Shown here: one piece after another, positions 1 through 7,500 of the stretch
How the letters are laid out: the number at the start of each line of letters is the position of its first letter
Numbering within the stretch: position 1 is the first letter of the stretch
From: CAILZL01 sp035548495
GTDB lineage: Bacteria > Pseudomonadota > Gammaproteobacteria > Steroidobacterales > Steroidobacteraceae
Direction of reading: 5' to 3'
NCBI GenBank assembly: GCA_035548495.1
Contig: DASZSV010000003.1
Coordinates: 109,411 to 173,410 of the forward strand
Length of the DNA stretch: 64,000 nucleotides
The notes under the pieces: model-generated
What the model was told of the DNA's origin: nothing
What the model saw: only the letters and a program-made list of their open reading frames with translations
The model's database searches: none
Made by a program: the position numbers and the translations under genes

Positions 1-399
1 TTGCCGCAGGTGACATCGACATTCGTCAATGATGAAAATCATGATGACCTTGCCGCATTGATTGCCGTGGTGGAAAGCATTGCTTTCCTCATCGCCGACA
101 ATGTTGTCCTGATGCGCAAACATCTGCCGCAACTTGATTGTATCTTTGCTGGTGGCGGTGTTTCCGCCTGTGCCTACCTGTGTGAATGCATTGCGTCGTT
201 AAGCGGATTGCCCGTCACCGGTATTCAGGAGGCAGAGTTAACTGCAAAAGGACTGGCGTGGTTGATTGCAGACCGGCCGCCGCAGTGGCTGCGCATCAGC
301 GCAACGATTCGTCATGCAGTTGTCACAGACCTTGCGCTGGAGGCGCGTTATCACCAATGGCAGCAACGGATGCAGTATCTCTGCATGCAAGCGCATTGA
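1..399 (+). CDS. FGGY-family carbohydrate kinase, C-terminal part (partial)
   Basis: The frame is open at the first base, so the gene starts upstream of the window and only about 132 C-terminal residues are seen. They match the second domain of FGGY sugar/polyol kinases (glycerol, xylulose or ribulose kinase type). A helix VVESIAFLIADNV is followed by the glycine-rich ATP-site loop IFAGGGVSACAYL, then LSGLPVTGIQEAELTAKGLA, which corresponds to the family pattern of a residue pair near pV followed by Ea-xx-G-A. The substrate cannot be told from this part. The family phosphorylates a sugar or polyol with ATP in the cytoplasm. The nearest downstream genes (HPt, c-di-GMP) give no hint of substrate. 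The family call is fairly firm, the exact enzyme is unknown. Confidence 0.7.
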   Translation: MPQVTSTFVNDENHDDLAALIAVVESIAFLIADNVVLMRKHLPQLDCIFAGGGVSACAYLCECIASLSGLPVTGIQEAELTAKGLAWLIADRPPQWLRISATIRHAVVTDLALEARYHQWQQRMQYLCMQAH

Positions 400-603
400 A
401 TCGCCATTGTCCTGCGACCGCTTGATCATTACTTAACATCGCCGGTAATTTGACTCTGCATTCTGTGATGCAGTCATGCTCGTCTGCCACATTCAATGGG
501 TTCAGGCTACAGCTTTGTGATGATTGCCCGATAGCAGTAGTACTGCGTTGCGCCCGGATGATGTGCGCGCGCCGCTACAATTGCCAGTCATACGAGCCTG
601 TAC
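400..603. other. Intergenic region upstream of the HPt operon
   Basis: No convincing gene is seen here. A short inverted repeat (CTGCAT/ATGCAG, around 455-472) is the only local structure noticed. The promoter of the downstream HPt/GGDEF-EAL operon probably lies here or in the following 160 bases, but I cannot pick out a clear -35/-10 pair. Confidence 0.4.
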
Positions 604-771
604 ATGAATGCATCAGTACTGTCCCTGCGCAAGGGCATGTCAAAAACAAGAGAAACAGTCAGCGCGACCGGACTCTCATCTGCGCTGGTCAATGGCGCCA
701 GCCGTCATGTCATGGATGATGCAATCCGTGACACACAGTTTGATGTGACGCAGGACCAGCGGACTCATTGA
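604..771 (+). CDS. Possible small ORF (55 aa) upstream of HPt gene
   Basis: An ATG-initiated frame of 55 codons begins MNASVLSLRKGMSKTRETV and has a second in-frame ATG at 637. Its TGA (769-771) overlaps the ATG of the HPt gene in the form TGATG, which is the arrangement of translationally coupled genes. No Shine-Dalgarno sequence is obvious before 604. The peptide is hydrophilic, has no signal peptide and resembles nothing I know. It could be a real small protein, a coupling leader for the HPt gene, or chance. The overlap is the only positive evidence. Confidence 0.3.
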   Translation: MNASVLSLRKGMSKTRETVSATGLSSALVNGASRHVMDDAIRDTQFDVTQDQRTH

Positions 772-1121
772 TGAGCAGTGATATGCAACTCGACAGGGAA
801 CAGCTTGCGACGCTGCGGTTACTGCGCAATGGCAAATTGCTTGGCAACCTGATTCGCACCTACCGCATGCAAACACCACAACAGTTGCTGGACATCCGGG
901 CAGCACTGCAAGTGCGCGATACCGCCGGCGTTGCCCGCATCGCGCATTCACTCAAGTCGGCGAGTTTTGCGCTGGGTGCAATACAAATGGGCCGGATCAG
1001 CACGGTGCTCGAAAGCGCGGCGATGCAATGTGATGCTGATCAATGCGACCGGCTGGCGGTGGTGTTGCAGGAACATTTTGATACTGTGCTGCCGGACTTG
1101 ATGCGCGAGGAACAGGCATGA
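771..1121 (+). CDS. HPt domain phosphotransfer protein
   Basis: This 116-residue protein consists almost wholly of one histidine phosphotransfer domain. The signature VARIAHSLKSASFALGA places the phospho-accepting histidine at residue 59, followed by the usual K and small residues of the four-helix bundle. Such proteins pass phosphate between a hybrid kinase and a response regulator in the cytoplasm. The ATG at 771 is preferred to the TTG three bases earlier. The last bases overlap the next gene by four (ATGA), so this HPt and the REC-GGDEF-EAL protein are co-translated. The simplest inference is that this HPt phosphorylates that receiver domain. The kinase partner is not adjacent; the hybrid kinase at 44751-47051 lacks its own HPt and is a formal candidate. 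Confidence 0.85.
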   Translation: MSSDMQLDREQLATLRLLRNGKLLGNLIRTYRMQTPQQLLDIRAALQVRDTAGVARIAHSLKSASFALGAIQMGRISTVLESAAMQCDADQCDRLAVVLQEHFDTVLPDLMREEQA

Positions 1122-3274
1122 CACTGCACATCACCGAACGCGCCGGACTGGGCAGTATTCTCGTTGTTGACGACGACAACATGCTGCGGTTACTGATCGC
1201 CACAGTGCTGACTGACGTAGGCTACAACGTGGTAACTGCGGAAGATGGCGCCCAGGCACTGGAAGTGTTTGCCGAACACAACATCGACTGCGTCATTACC
1301 GATGTGATGATGCCGAAAATGAACGGCTTTGAACTCACCGCCGCCATCCGCATCATGCCGGGCGGTGAGCGCGTGCAGATTTTGTTCATGACTGGTGTGG
1401 ATGACTACGACTCCATCCAGCGTGCTTATGAAGCAGGTGCCAATGATTTTGCACTCAAGCGCATCAACCCATCATTGCTGGTTGAGCGAGTGCGCTTTCT
1501 TTTCAAGGCGCAACAGATGCAGGATGCGTTGCGATTGAGTGAACAACGCCTGTCCTATGCACAGCGTCTGGCGCAACTGGGACATTGGGAACGCACGCTG
1601 GATGGCAAAACCGTTGCAGTTTCACCGGTGGTATGCGCGTTGCTGGAAGTGGGTGATGGCGCCGGACTGACCTGGGATACCTTGTGCGAAAAAGTACATC
1701 CTGACGATCTGCCCATGATTCAGCGTGAACTGCAACAGGCGATTGCACAGCACACGGTGTATCGCTTCGAGCATCGCTTCATGGGACGCAAGAATGTCAT
1801 CAAGGTACTGCGTCATCAGGGTGAAGTGGTGGCTACCGATGTGCCCGGACAGTGGGTGGTGCGCAGCACGCTGCAAGATGTGACGGAGCGGCGTGCGCAG
1901 GAAGACCGCCTGCACTTTCTCGCATTCCACGATCCACTCACTTCATTGCCCAATCGCGAACTGGCATTGCGTGCGCTGGATTCCGTCATCTCCGATCATT
2001 CGCGTGAACACCAGCACATTGCGGTGTTCGCCGTCGGTCTCGATGATTTCAGCCGCATCAACAGTTCATTGGGACAGGCCGTGGGCGACACCGTGCTGAA
2101 AACGGTGGGTGATCGTCTGCGTGCCCAGGTGCGCGATTCCGATCATGTACTGCGCACCGGTGAATTGCGTGAATTGAAAAATGGTTGTCTGGTGGCACGC
2201 ACCGAAGGCGATCGTTTTTTATGTGTGGTGACCAATCTGCAACTCAGTGAAGCAGCCATCAGCATTGCCAAACGTTTGCAGCGAGCGGTGGCATCGCCGC
2301 TGGCACTGGGCGATGCCGAACTGACTTTGTCATCAACCATTGGCGTCAGCCTGTATCCGCATGATGGTTTGAATGCCACCGAACTTATTGATCATGCTTT
2401 TGCCGCCTTGTTGCATGCCAAGGGACAAAAAGGCAGTTGCCAGTTTTTTGCTGCGGAAATCAGTGACCGTGCGCGCCAGCGCCTGACACTGGAAACCGAA
2501 CTGCGGCATGCGCTGGAAGAACGCCAGTTCGAACTGTTTTATCAGCCACGCCTGCAACTGGCCGACAATCGTGTGCACGGCGCCGAAGCACTGGTGCGCT
2601 GGCGTCATCCGGCGCGTGGCATGGTAAGCCCGGCTGATTTCATTCCATTGATGGAAGATATGGGATTGATTACGGCGCTGGGTAATCAGGTGATCGACAT
2701 GGTGGCGCAACAGGTGACTCACTGGGCGCGGCTTGATCCTGATGAATTCCGCGTGTCATTCAACATCTCGCCATTGCAATTTCTCAACAGCGACGTGGTT
2801 GCCGAAGTGGATGCCGCGTTGAAGCGTCATCATGGACTGCACAAGTATCTTGAAGTGGAGATCACTGAAAGTGCCTTGCTCTCGCAGCCGGAACTTGTCA
2901 GCGCGACACTGCAGGCATTTCGTGAACGCGGTATTCGTGTGGCGCTGGATGATTTTGGCACCGGGTTTTCGTCACTGAGTTATCTGCGCAAACTGCCGCT
3001 GGATGTATTGAAAATCGACCGCAGCTTTATCAGTGACATTGGTGTGTCGCACAGCGGCACGACACTGGTGGATGCGATGCTGTTCATCGCACAGGCGTTG
3101 GGACTGGATTGCGTTGCCGAAGGCGTGGAACTGGAGACGCAGCTTTCGTTTCTTGCTTCACAGCATTGCAAGGAAGTACAGGGTTATCTCATTGCCAGAC
3201 CCATGCCCGCCGGCGATTTTCTGCACTGGCGTCAGAAATGGAATGCAAAACAATGCATTCCCAAAACAGCATGA
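1118..3274 (+). CDS. Response regulator with REC-PAS-GGDEF(degenerate)-EAL domains
   Basis: A 718-residue c-di-GMP signalling protein. Residues about 12-130 form a receiver domain (acidic pocket VVDDD, phospho-acceptor D62 in ITDVMMP). A PAS-like segment covers about 145-255. A GGDEF domain covers about 265-440, but its signature reads TEGDRF near residue 362, and about 17 extra residues separate it from a canonical I-site-like RDSD. Diguanylate cyclase activity is therefore unlikely. The C-terminal EAL domain (about 455-705) keeps GAEALVRW near residue 489, ALDDFGTGFSSL and VAEGVE, as expected for an active c-di-GMP phosphodiesterase. The gene overlaps the HPt gene by four bases. I infer a phosphorelay output that lowers c-di-GMP. 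The start is fixed by the overlap. Confidence 0.92.
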   Translation: MTLHITERAGLGSILVVDDDNMLRLLIATVLTDVGYNVVTAEDGAQALEVFAEHNIDCVITDVMMPKMNGFELTAAIRIMPGGERVQILFMTGVDDYDSIQRAYEAGANDFALKRINPSLLVERVRFLFKAQQMQDALRLSEQRLSYAQRLAQLGHWERTLDGKTVAVSPVVCALLEVGDGAGLTWDTLCEKVHPDDLPMIQRELQQAIAQHTVYRFEHRFMGRKNVIKVLRHQGEVVATDVPGQWVVRSTLQDVTERRAQEDRLHFLAFHDPLTSLPNRELALRALDSVISDHSREHQHIAVFAVGLDDFSRINSSLGQAVGDTVLKTVGDRLRAQVRDSDHVLRTGELRELKNGCLVARTEGDRFLCVVTNLQLSEAAISIAKRLQRAVASPLALGDAELTLSSTIGVSLYPHDGLNATELIDHAFAALLHAKGQKGSCQFFAAEISDRARQRLTLETELRHALEERQFELFYQPRLQLADNRVHGAEALVRWRHPARGMVSPADFIPLMEDMGLITALGNQVIDMVAQQVTHWARLDPDEFRVSFNISPLQFLNSDVVAEVDAALKRHHGLHKYLEVEITESALLSQPELVSATLQAFRERGIRVALDDFGTGFSSLSYLRKLPLDVLKIDRSFISDIGVSHSGTTLVDAMLFIAQALGLDCVAEGVELETQLSFLASQHCKEVQGYLIARPMPAGDFLHWRQKWNAKQCIPKTA

Positions 3275-3285
3275 TAATGATTTGT

Positions 3286-3313
3286 CATGGGGTAATGATT
3301 CGCCCCGTGTTTT
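3286..3313. terminator. Probable terminator between convergent genes
   Basis: CATGGGG (3286-3292) can pair with CCCCGTG (3303-3309) with one G-U pair, leaving a 10-nt loop, and is followed by TTTT. It lies exactly between the stop of the GGDEF-EAL gene and the stop of the oppositely oriented bactofilin gene. The stem is short, so confidence is moderate. Confidence 0.4.
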
Positions 3314-3314
3314 C

Positions 3315-3761
3315 TTATTTTGCCGGGCTGTGTTCTGCCGCTGCGCTGTTGCTTTGCGGCTCCGGCGTCAATTCGCGCTTTTCCGCAAAGTGCTGCACGG
3401 GTTCACCGCTCAGCACCTGCAATTCACCCTCGACAACGGCGCCCTGCGCGATGGCGACATGCTGGGCGGCAATGCGTCCTTCGATGCGTGCACTGCTGCG
3501 AATCTCCAGTTTTTTGCGGACCACGATGTCGCCCTTGATCTTGCCTGCGATGACTGCGTTGTCGCAATTCAATTGACCCAGCCAGGTGCCGGTGTCCGAC
3601 AGCGTAAACAGCGCGCCGATTTCGCCATTGCCCATTACCGTGCCAGCAACGGCAAGATCGCCCGGACAATTCAGTTCACCGTCAATCCGGCTGCCCACGC
3701 CGATCAGCGATGGAGTGTTGACGTTGCGATCAAGCAGGCGGCGTTTGGGTGTGTCGTTCAT
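3315..3761 (-). CDS. Bactofilin (polymer-forming cytoskeletal protein)
   Basis: A 148-residue protein of the bactofilin family. The N terminus is short and charged. From about residue 18 it shows the typical opening SLIGVGSRIDGELNCPGDL, then repeated hydrophobic-glycine turns (AVAGTVMG, AVIAGKIKGDIVV, ARIEGRIAAQHV, AVVEGELQV) that build a right-handed beta helix. The C-terminal tail of about 25 residues is polar and Glu/Pro-rich. Bactofilins assemble without nucleotide into membrane-associated filaments that place cell-wall enzymes or appendages. No M23 peptidase gene, a common partner, is next to it, so its client is unknown. The start ATG at 3761 is followed by the usual MND..R opening. Confidence 0.88.
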   Translation of the reverse strand: MNDTPKRRLLDRNVNTPSLIGVGSRIDGELNCPGDLAVAGTVMGNGEIGALFTLSDTGTWLGQLNCDNAVIAGKIKGDIVVRKKLEIRSSARIEGRIAAQHVAIAQGAVVEGELQVLSGEPVQHFAEKRELTPEPQSNSAAAEHSPAK

Positions 3762-4062
3762 GATGAGTGACCCGGAAAAAGTGGATTGATGTACAGCGTA
3801 GGCGACGGTCCTGCATGTTAAATGACGAACCTGTATTTACGTAACCCGGATTGCACGCCATGGACAATATTTCGGCGAATCCCTGCGCTCGTGTCACCTC
3901 TGGACAAATGTTGTCACTCAATCTCCGCAGTGCGATGTTCAATCAAGCGCTGACGCGGTCATTAACTGTTTGATTTGCGGGGCATCAATCTTCATTGCCG
4001 GTTCTGGCACAAGGTTTGCTGCCAACTGGCAGGCGATAACGAATCCAGTTGCTGTCCGGGGT
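3762..4062. other. Intergenic region between divergent bactofilin and small hypothetical gene
   Basis: About 300 bases that should hold the promoter of the leftward bactofilin gene and that of the rightward small gene. Short open frames here are unsupported. No clear promoter, hairpin or repeat was recognised. Confidence 0.35.
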
Positions 4063-4350
4063 ATGGCCATGTTTGAAAACGAAGAGTCAGAAGTGATTGC
4101 GGTGGTATTGCCGCCGGACGCACCAATTTCGCCAGACAAGCTGCAAGACTTTGTTGCCACCGGCACCATGCTGCTGATCCGCCACGTTGACGGCCGCATG
4201 TCACTGGAACCGGCCCGCCCGGAGGCAGCATGGGCAGAAAGGGCGCGTTCCGCAGGCGTTGTTTACAAAAGCCGTCCCATCCATGACCCAGTCTCCCGTG
4301 AGGTGCTGGGACACGAACTGGAGATGGTTGCACCCGCACTGCTGTGTTAG
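4063..4350 (+). CDS. Small hypothetical protein
   Basis: A 95-residue acidic, soluble protein beginning MAMFENEESEVIAVVLPPDA. The start at 4063 (or the ATG two codons on) is preferred to the upstream ATG at 3970, because the extra 31 residues look non-coding. There is no signal peptide and no motif I recognise. It is followed by two hairpins, the second a good terminator, which supports a transcribed gene ending here. Function unknown. Confidence 0.45.
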   Translation: MAMFENEESEVIAVVLPPDAPISPDKLQDFVATGTMLLIRHVDGRMSLEPARPEAAWAERARSAGVVYKSRPIHDPVSREVLGHELEMVAPALLC

Positions 4351-4377
4351 CGCTGTTGCGCTGATTGATCAGGTGTA

Positions 4378-4406
4378 GAACAGGGGATCGCAATCCTCCC
4401 CTGTTC
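4378..4406 (+). terminator. Hairpin downstream of small hypothetical gene
   Basis: A perfect 9-bp inverted repeat, GAACAGGGG (4378-4386) and CCCCTGTTC (4398-4406), with an 11-nt loop. It has no T-tract of its own but sits just before the T-tracted hairpin at 4414-4450. The two may act together in ending transcription or protecting the transcript end. Confidence 0.45.
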
Positions 4407-4413
4407 GATTCTC

Positions 4414-4450
4414 CGCCGCCTGGCGTCTTCCCCGCCGGCGGCGTTTTTTT
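4414..4450 (+). terminator. Rho-independent terminator
   Basis: CGCCGCC (4414-4420) pairs with GGCGGCG (4437-4443) and is followed directly by seven T residues (4444-4450). This is a standard intrinsic terminator. It ends transcription from the small gene upstream and insulates gltB. Confidence 0.75.
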
Positions 4451-4467
4451 CCGGTGATATGCAAAAA

Positions 4468-4519
4468 GGGCTTTAGCTAAAGCCGCAAGCCCCGTAAACT
4501 GATCAACCCCGAATCAGTT
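4468..4519 (+). promoter_or_regulatory. Two palindromes in the gltB upstream region
   Basis: A perfect 16-bp palindrome, GGCTTTAGCTAAAGCC (4469-4484), lies 50 bp before the gltB start. An alternative pairing GGGCTT (4468-4473) with AAGCCC (4487-4492) overlaps it. A second inverted repeat follows, AACTGAT (4497-4503) with ATCAGTT (4513-4519). There is no T-tract. The first could be a dimeric repressor or activator operator, or an RNA hairpin in the gltB leader. Which regulator would bind is not known. Confidence 0.4.
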
Positions 4520-4534
4520 ACCGGTAGTATCCTG

Positions 4535-7500
4535 ATGTCCTTGACTCTGCCATCTTCATCAAGCCTGCCTGAGAACCAGGTTGCCTCTGCTGTTCCCGTT
4601 CGCGTCACGGCGCCCGAAAAACAGGGCTTGTACGATCCACAGTTCGAACACGATGCCTGCGGCGTCGGTTTTGTGGTTGACATGAAGGGCCGCAAATCAC
4701 ATCGCATTCTGCAACAGGGCATCGAGGTATTGAAGAATCTCGATCATCGCGGCGCCAGTGGTGCCGAAGTGAATACCGGCGACGGGGCCGGTGTACTGTT
4801 GCAGATGCCCCATCAATTTCTGGCTGCGGCCTGCAAGAAGATCAGCATCAAGCTGCCTGCGGAAGGTGAGTATGGCTGCGGTCTGGTATTTCTGCCGCGC
4901 AACGCTACGTTGCGCCGCGCCCTTGAAGAAAAGTTTGCGCAGATCATCCAGTCCGAAGGTCAGGTGTTGCTGGGTTGGCGCACGGTGCCGGTGGACAATT
5001 CGATGCTGGGCGACACTGCAAAAATGGCAGAGCCGTTCATGCGCCACGTATTCATTGGCCGTGGTCCGGAGATCAAGGATCAGCAGGAGTTTGAACGCAA
5101 ACTCTATGTGATCCGAAAACGCGCCTACACCGATGTGCGTACTTCGACGCTGGGCGGTGCAGAGAACTGGTATCTGTGCAGCCTGTCCACCCGTACGCTG
5201 GTGTACAAGGGCATGCTCACCACGTCACAACTGGACCAGTACTTTCTGGACTTGCGTGATCCGGCGATGGAAACCGCGCTGGCGCTGGTGCATTCGCGTT
5301 TCAGTACCAATACTTTCCCAAGCTGGGATCGAGCACATCCTTATCGTTACATCGCCCACAACGGCGAAATCAACACGCTGCGTGGCAACTTCAACTGGAT
5401 GCGTGCACGTGAAAGCCGCTTCCAGTCGGAATTGTTCGGCGAAGACATCAGCAAGATTTCACCGATCATCAATCCCAACGGCAGCGACACGGCGATGTTC
5501 GACAACACCCTGGAATTGCTGGTGCTGGCAGGACGTTCGCTGCCCCACGCAGTGATGATGATGATTCCCGAACCCTGGTCGAATCATGAAACCATGGACG
5601 ATGAGCGTCGCGCGTTCTATCAGTATCACGCCAACTTGATGGAACCCTGGGATGGTCCGGCCGACATCTGCTTTACCGATGGCATTCAGATCGGCGCCAT
5701 TCTCGATCGCAATGGTTTGCGTCCGGCGCGTTACTGGGTGACGGATGATGGTCTGGTGGTGCTTGCTTCCGAAGCAGGTGTGCTCGATATTCCGCAGGAA
5801 CATGTGGTGCAAAAGGGCCGCTTGCAGCCCGGCCGCATGTTCCTGGTGGATACCTCGCAGGGTCGTATTGTTGATGACGAAGAAATCAAGCGTGGCGTCG
5901 TATCACAGCGGCCTTATCGTCAATGGCTGAATGAACATCAGTTGTACCTGAAGGACCTGCCTGCGGCACCCGAAGTGCCGCTGCCGGATCATGACACGCT
6001 GCTGCAGCGGCAAATCGCGTTTGGTTATACGTTTGAAGATCAGCGCATTCTCATTGCACCGATGGCGCGCGATGGAGTTGAAGCCGTGGGTTCCATGGGC
6101 AACGACACACCGCTGGCAGTGCTGTCCAACAAGCCGCGCGTGCTGTTTGATTACTTCAAGCAATTGTTCGCTCAGGTTACCAATCCGCCGATTGATTCCA
6201 TTCGCGAAGAAATCATCACTGCATCCGAAGTGTGGCTGGGTTCGGAAGGCAATTTGCTGGAACCGCAGCCTGCGGATTGCCGCCGTCTGCAATTGAGCGC
6301 TCCGGTACTCACCAACGAAGACTTTGCCAAAGTGCGCCGCATGGAATTGCCTGGTCTCAAGTCCGGCGTGCTGTCCACGCTGTTCAAGGTGGCGCGCGGT
6401 GAACACGGGCTGGTCAAGACCATGGAGGAATTGTGTCAATCAGCCAAGCGCATGATTGAGGATGATGAGATCAACGTGCTCATTCTCAGCGATCGCGGTG
6501 TTAATCGTGAATTTGCGCCGTTGCCTTCTTTGCTGGCGGTATCGGGACTGCATCACTTCCTGATCCGCGAAGGCGTTCGCACCAAGGTTTCTCTCGTGAT
6601 CGAGACCGGTGAAGTACGCGAAGTGCATCACTTTGCATTGCTCATTGGTTATGGCGCCAGTGCCGTCAATCCTTATCTCGCGTTTGAAACCATTGACGGC
6701 ATGATTCGTGATGACATGCTGCAAAACATCGACCACAAGACAGCGTGCAAGAACTACGTGAAAGCCGCCACCAAGGGTGTGGTGAAAGTGATGTCCAAGA
6801 TGGGTATCTCGGCCATTCAGAGTTATCACGGTGCACAGGTGTTTGAAGCGGTGGGCCTGCATCAGGAAGTGGTGGATGAATACTTCACCAACACGCCATC
6901 ACGCATTGGCGGTATTGGCATCGACACCATCGCGAAGGAATTGTTGATGCGTCACAACCATGCCTTCCCGGTTCGTCAGGTCAATGGCCACACGCTGCCG
7001 GTAGGCGGACAGTATCAATGGCGTTCGGAAGGCGAGTTCCATCTGTTCAACCCCGAATCCATTCATCGTCTGCAGAAGTCGGTGCGTACCGGCAGCTATC
7101 CAACGTACAAGGCCTATGCAGAATTGATTGATGATCAATCGAAGAATCTGTGCACCTTGCGTGGACTGCTGGATTTCAAGCCTGCTGATCCGGTTCCGCT
7201 GGACGAAGTGGAATCCGTTGAATCGATAGTTAAGCGCTTCAAGACCGGTGCGATGAGCTACGGCTCCATCAGCAAGGAGGCACATGAAACACTGGCCATT
7301 GCCATGAATCGTCTGGGTGGCAAGAGCAACACTGGCGAAGGTGGTGAAGATCCGGAACGCTTTATTCCCTTGCCTAATGGTGATTCAAAGAATTCAGCCA
7401 TCAAGCAGGTGGCATCGGGACGCTTTGGTGTCACCAGCCACTATCTGGTGAATGCAAAAGAAATCCAGATCAAGATGGCGCAGGGAGCAAAGCCGGGTGA

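Noticed and set aside
450..719. Plus-strand ORF of 89 codons before the HPt gene
   Set aside because: Cysteine-rich product, no ribosome site, and it conflicts with the small ORF that overlaps the HPt start.
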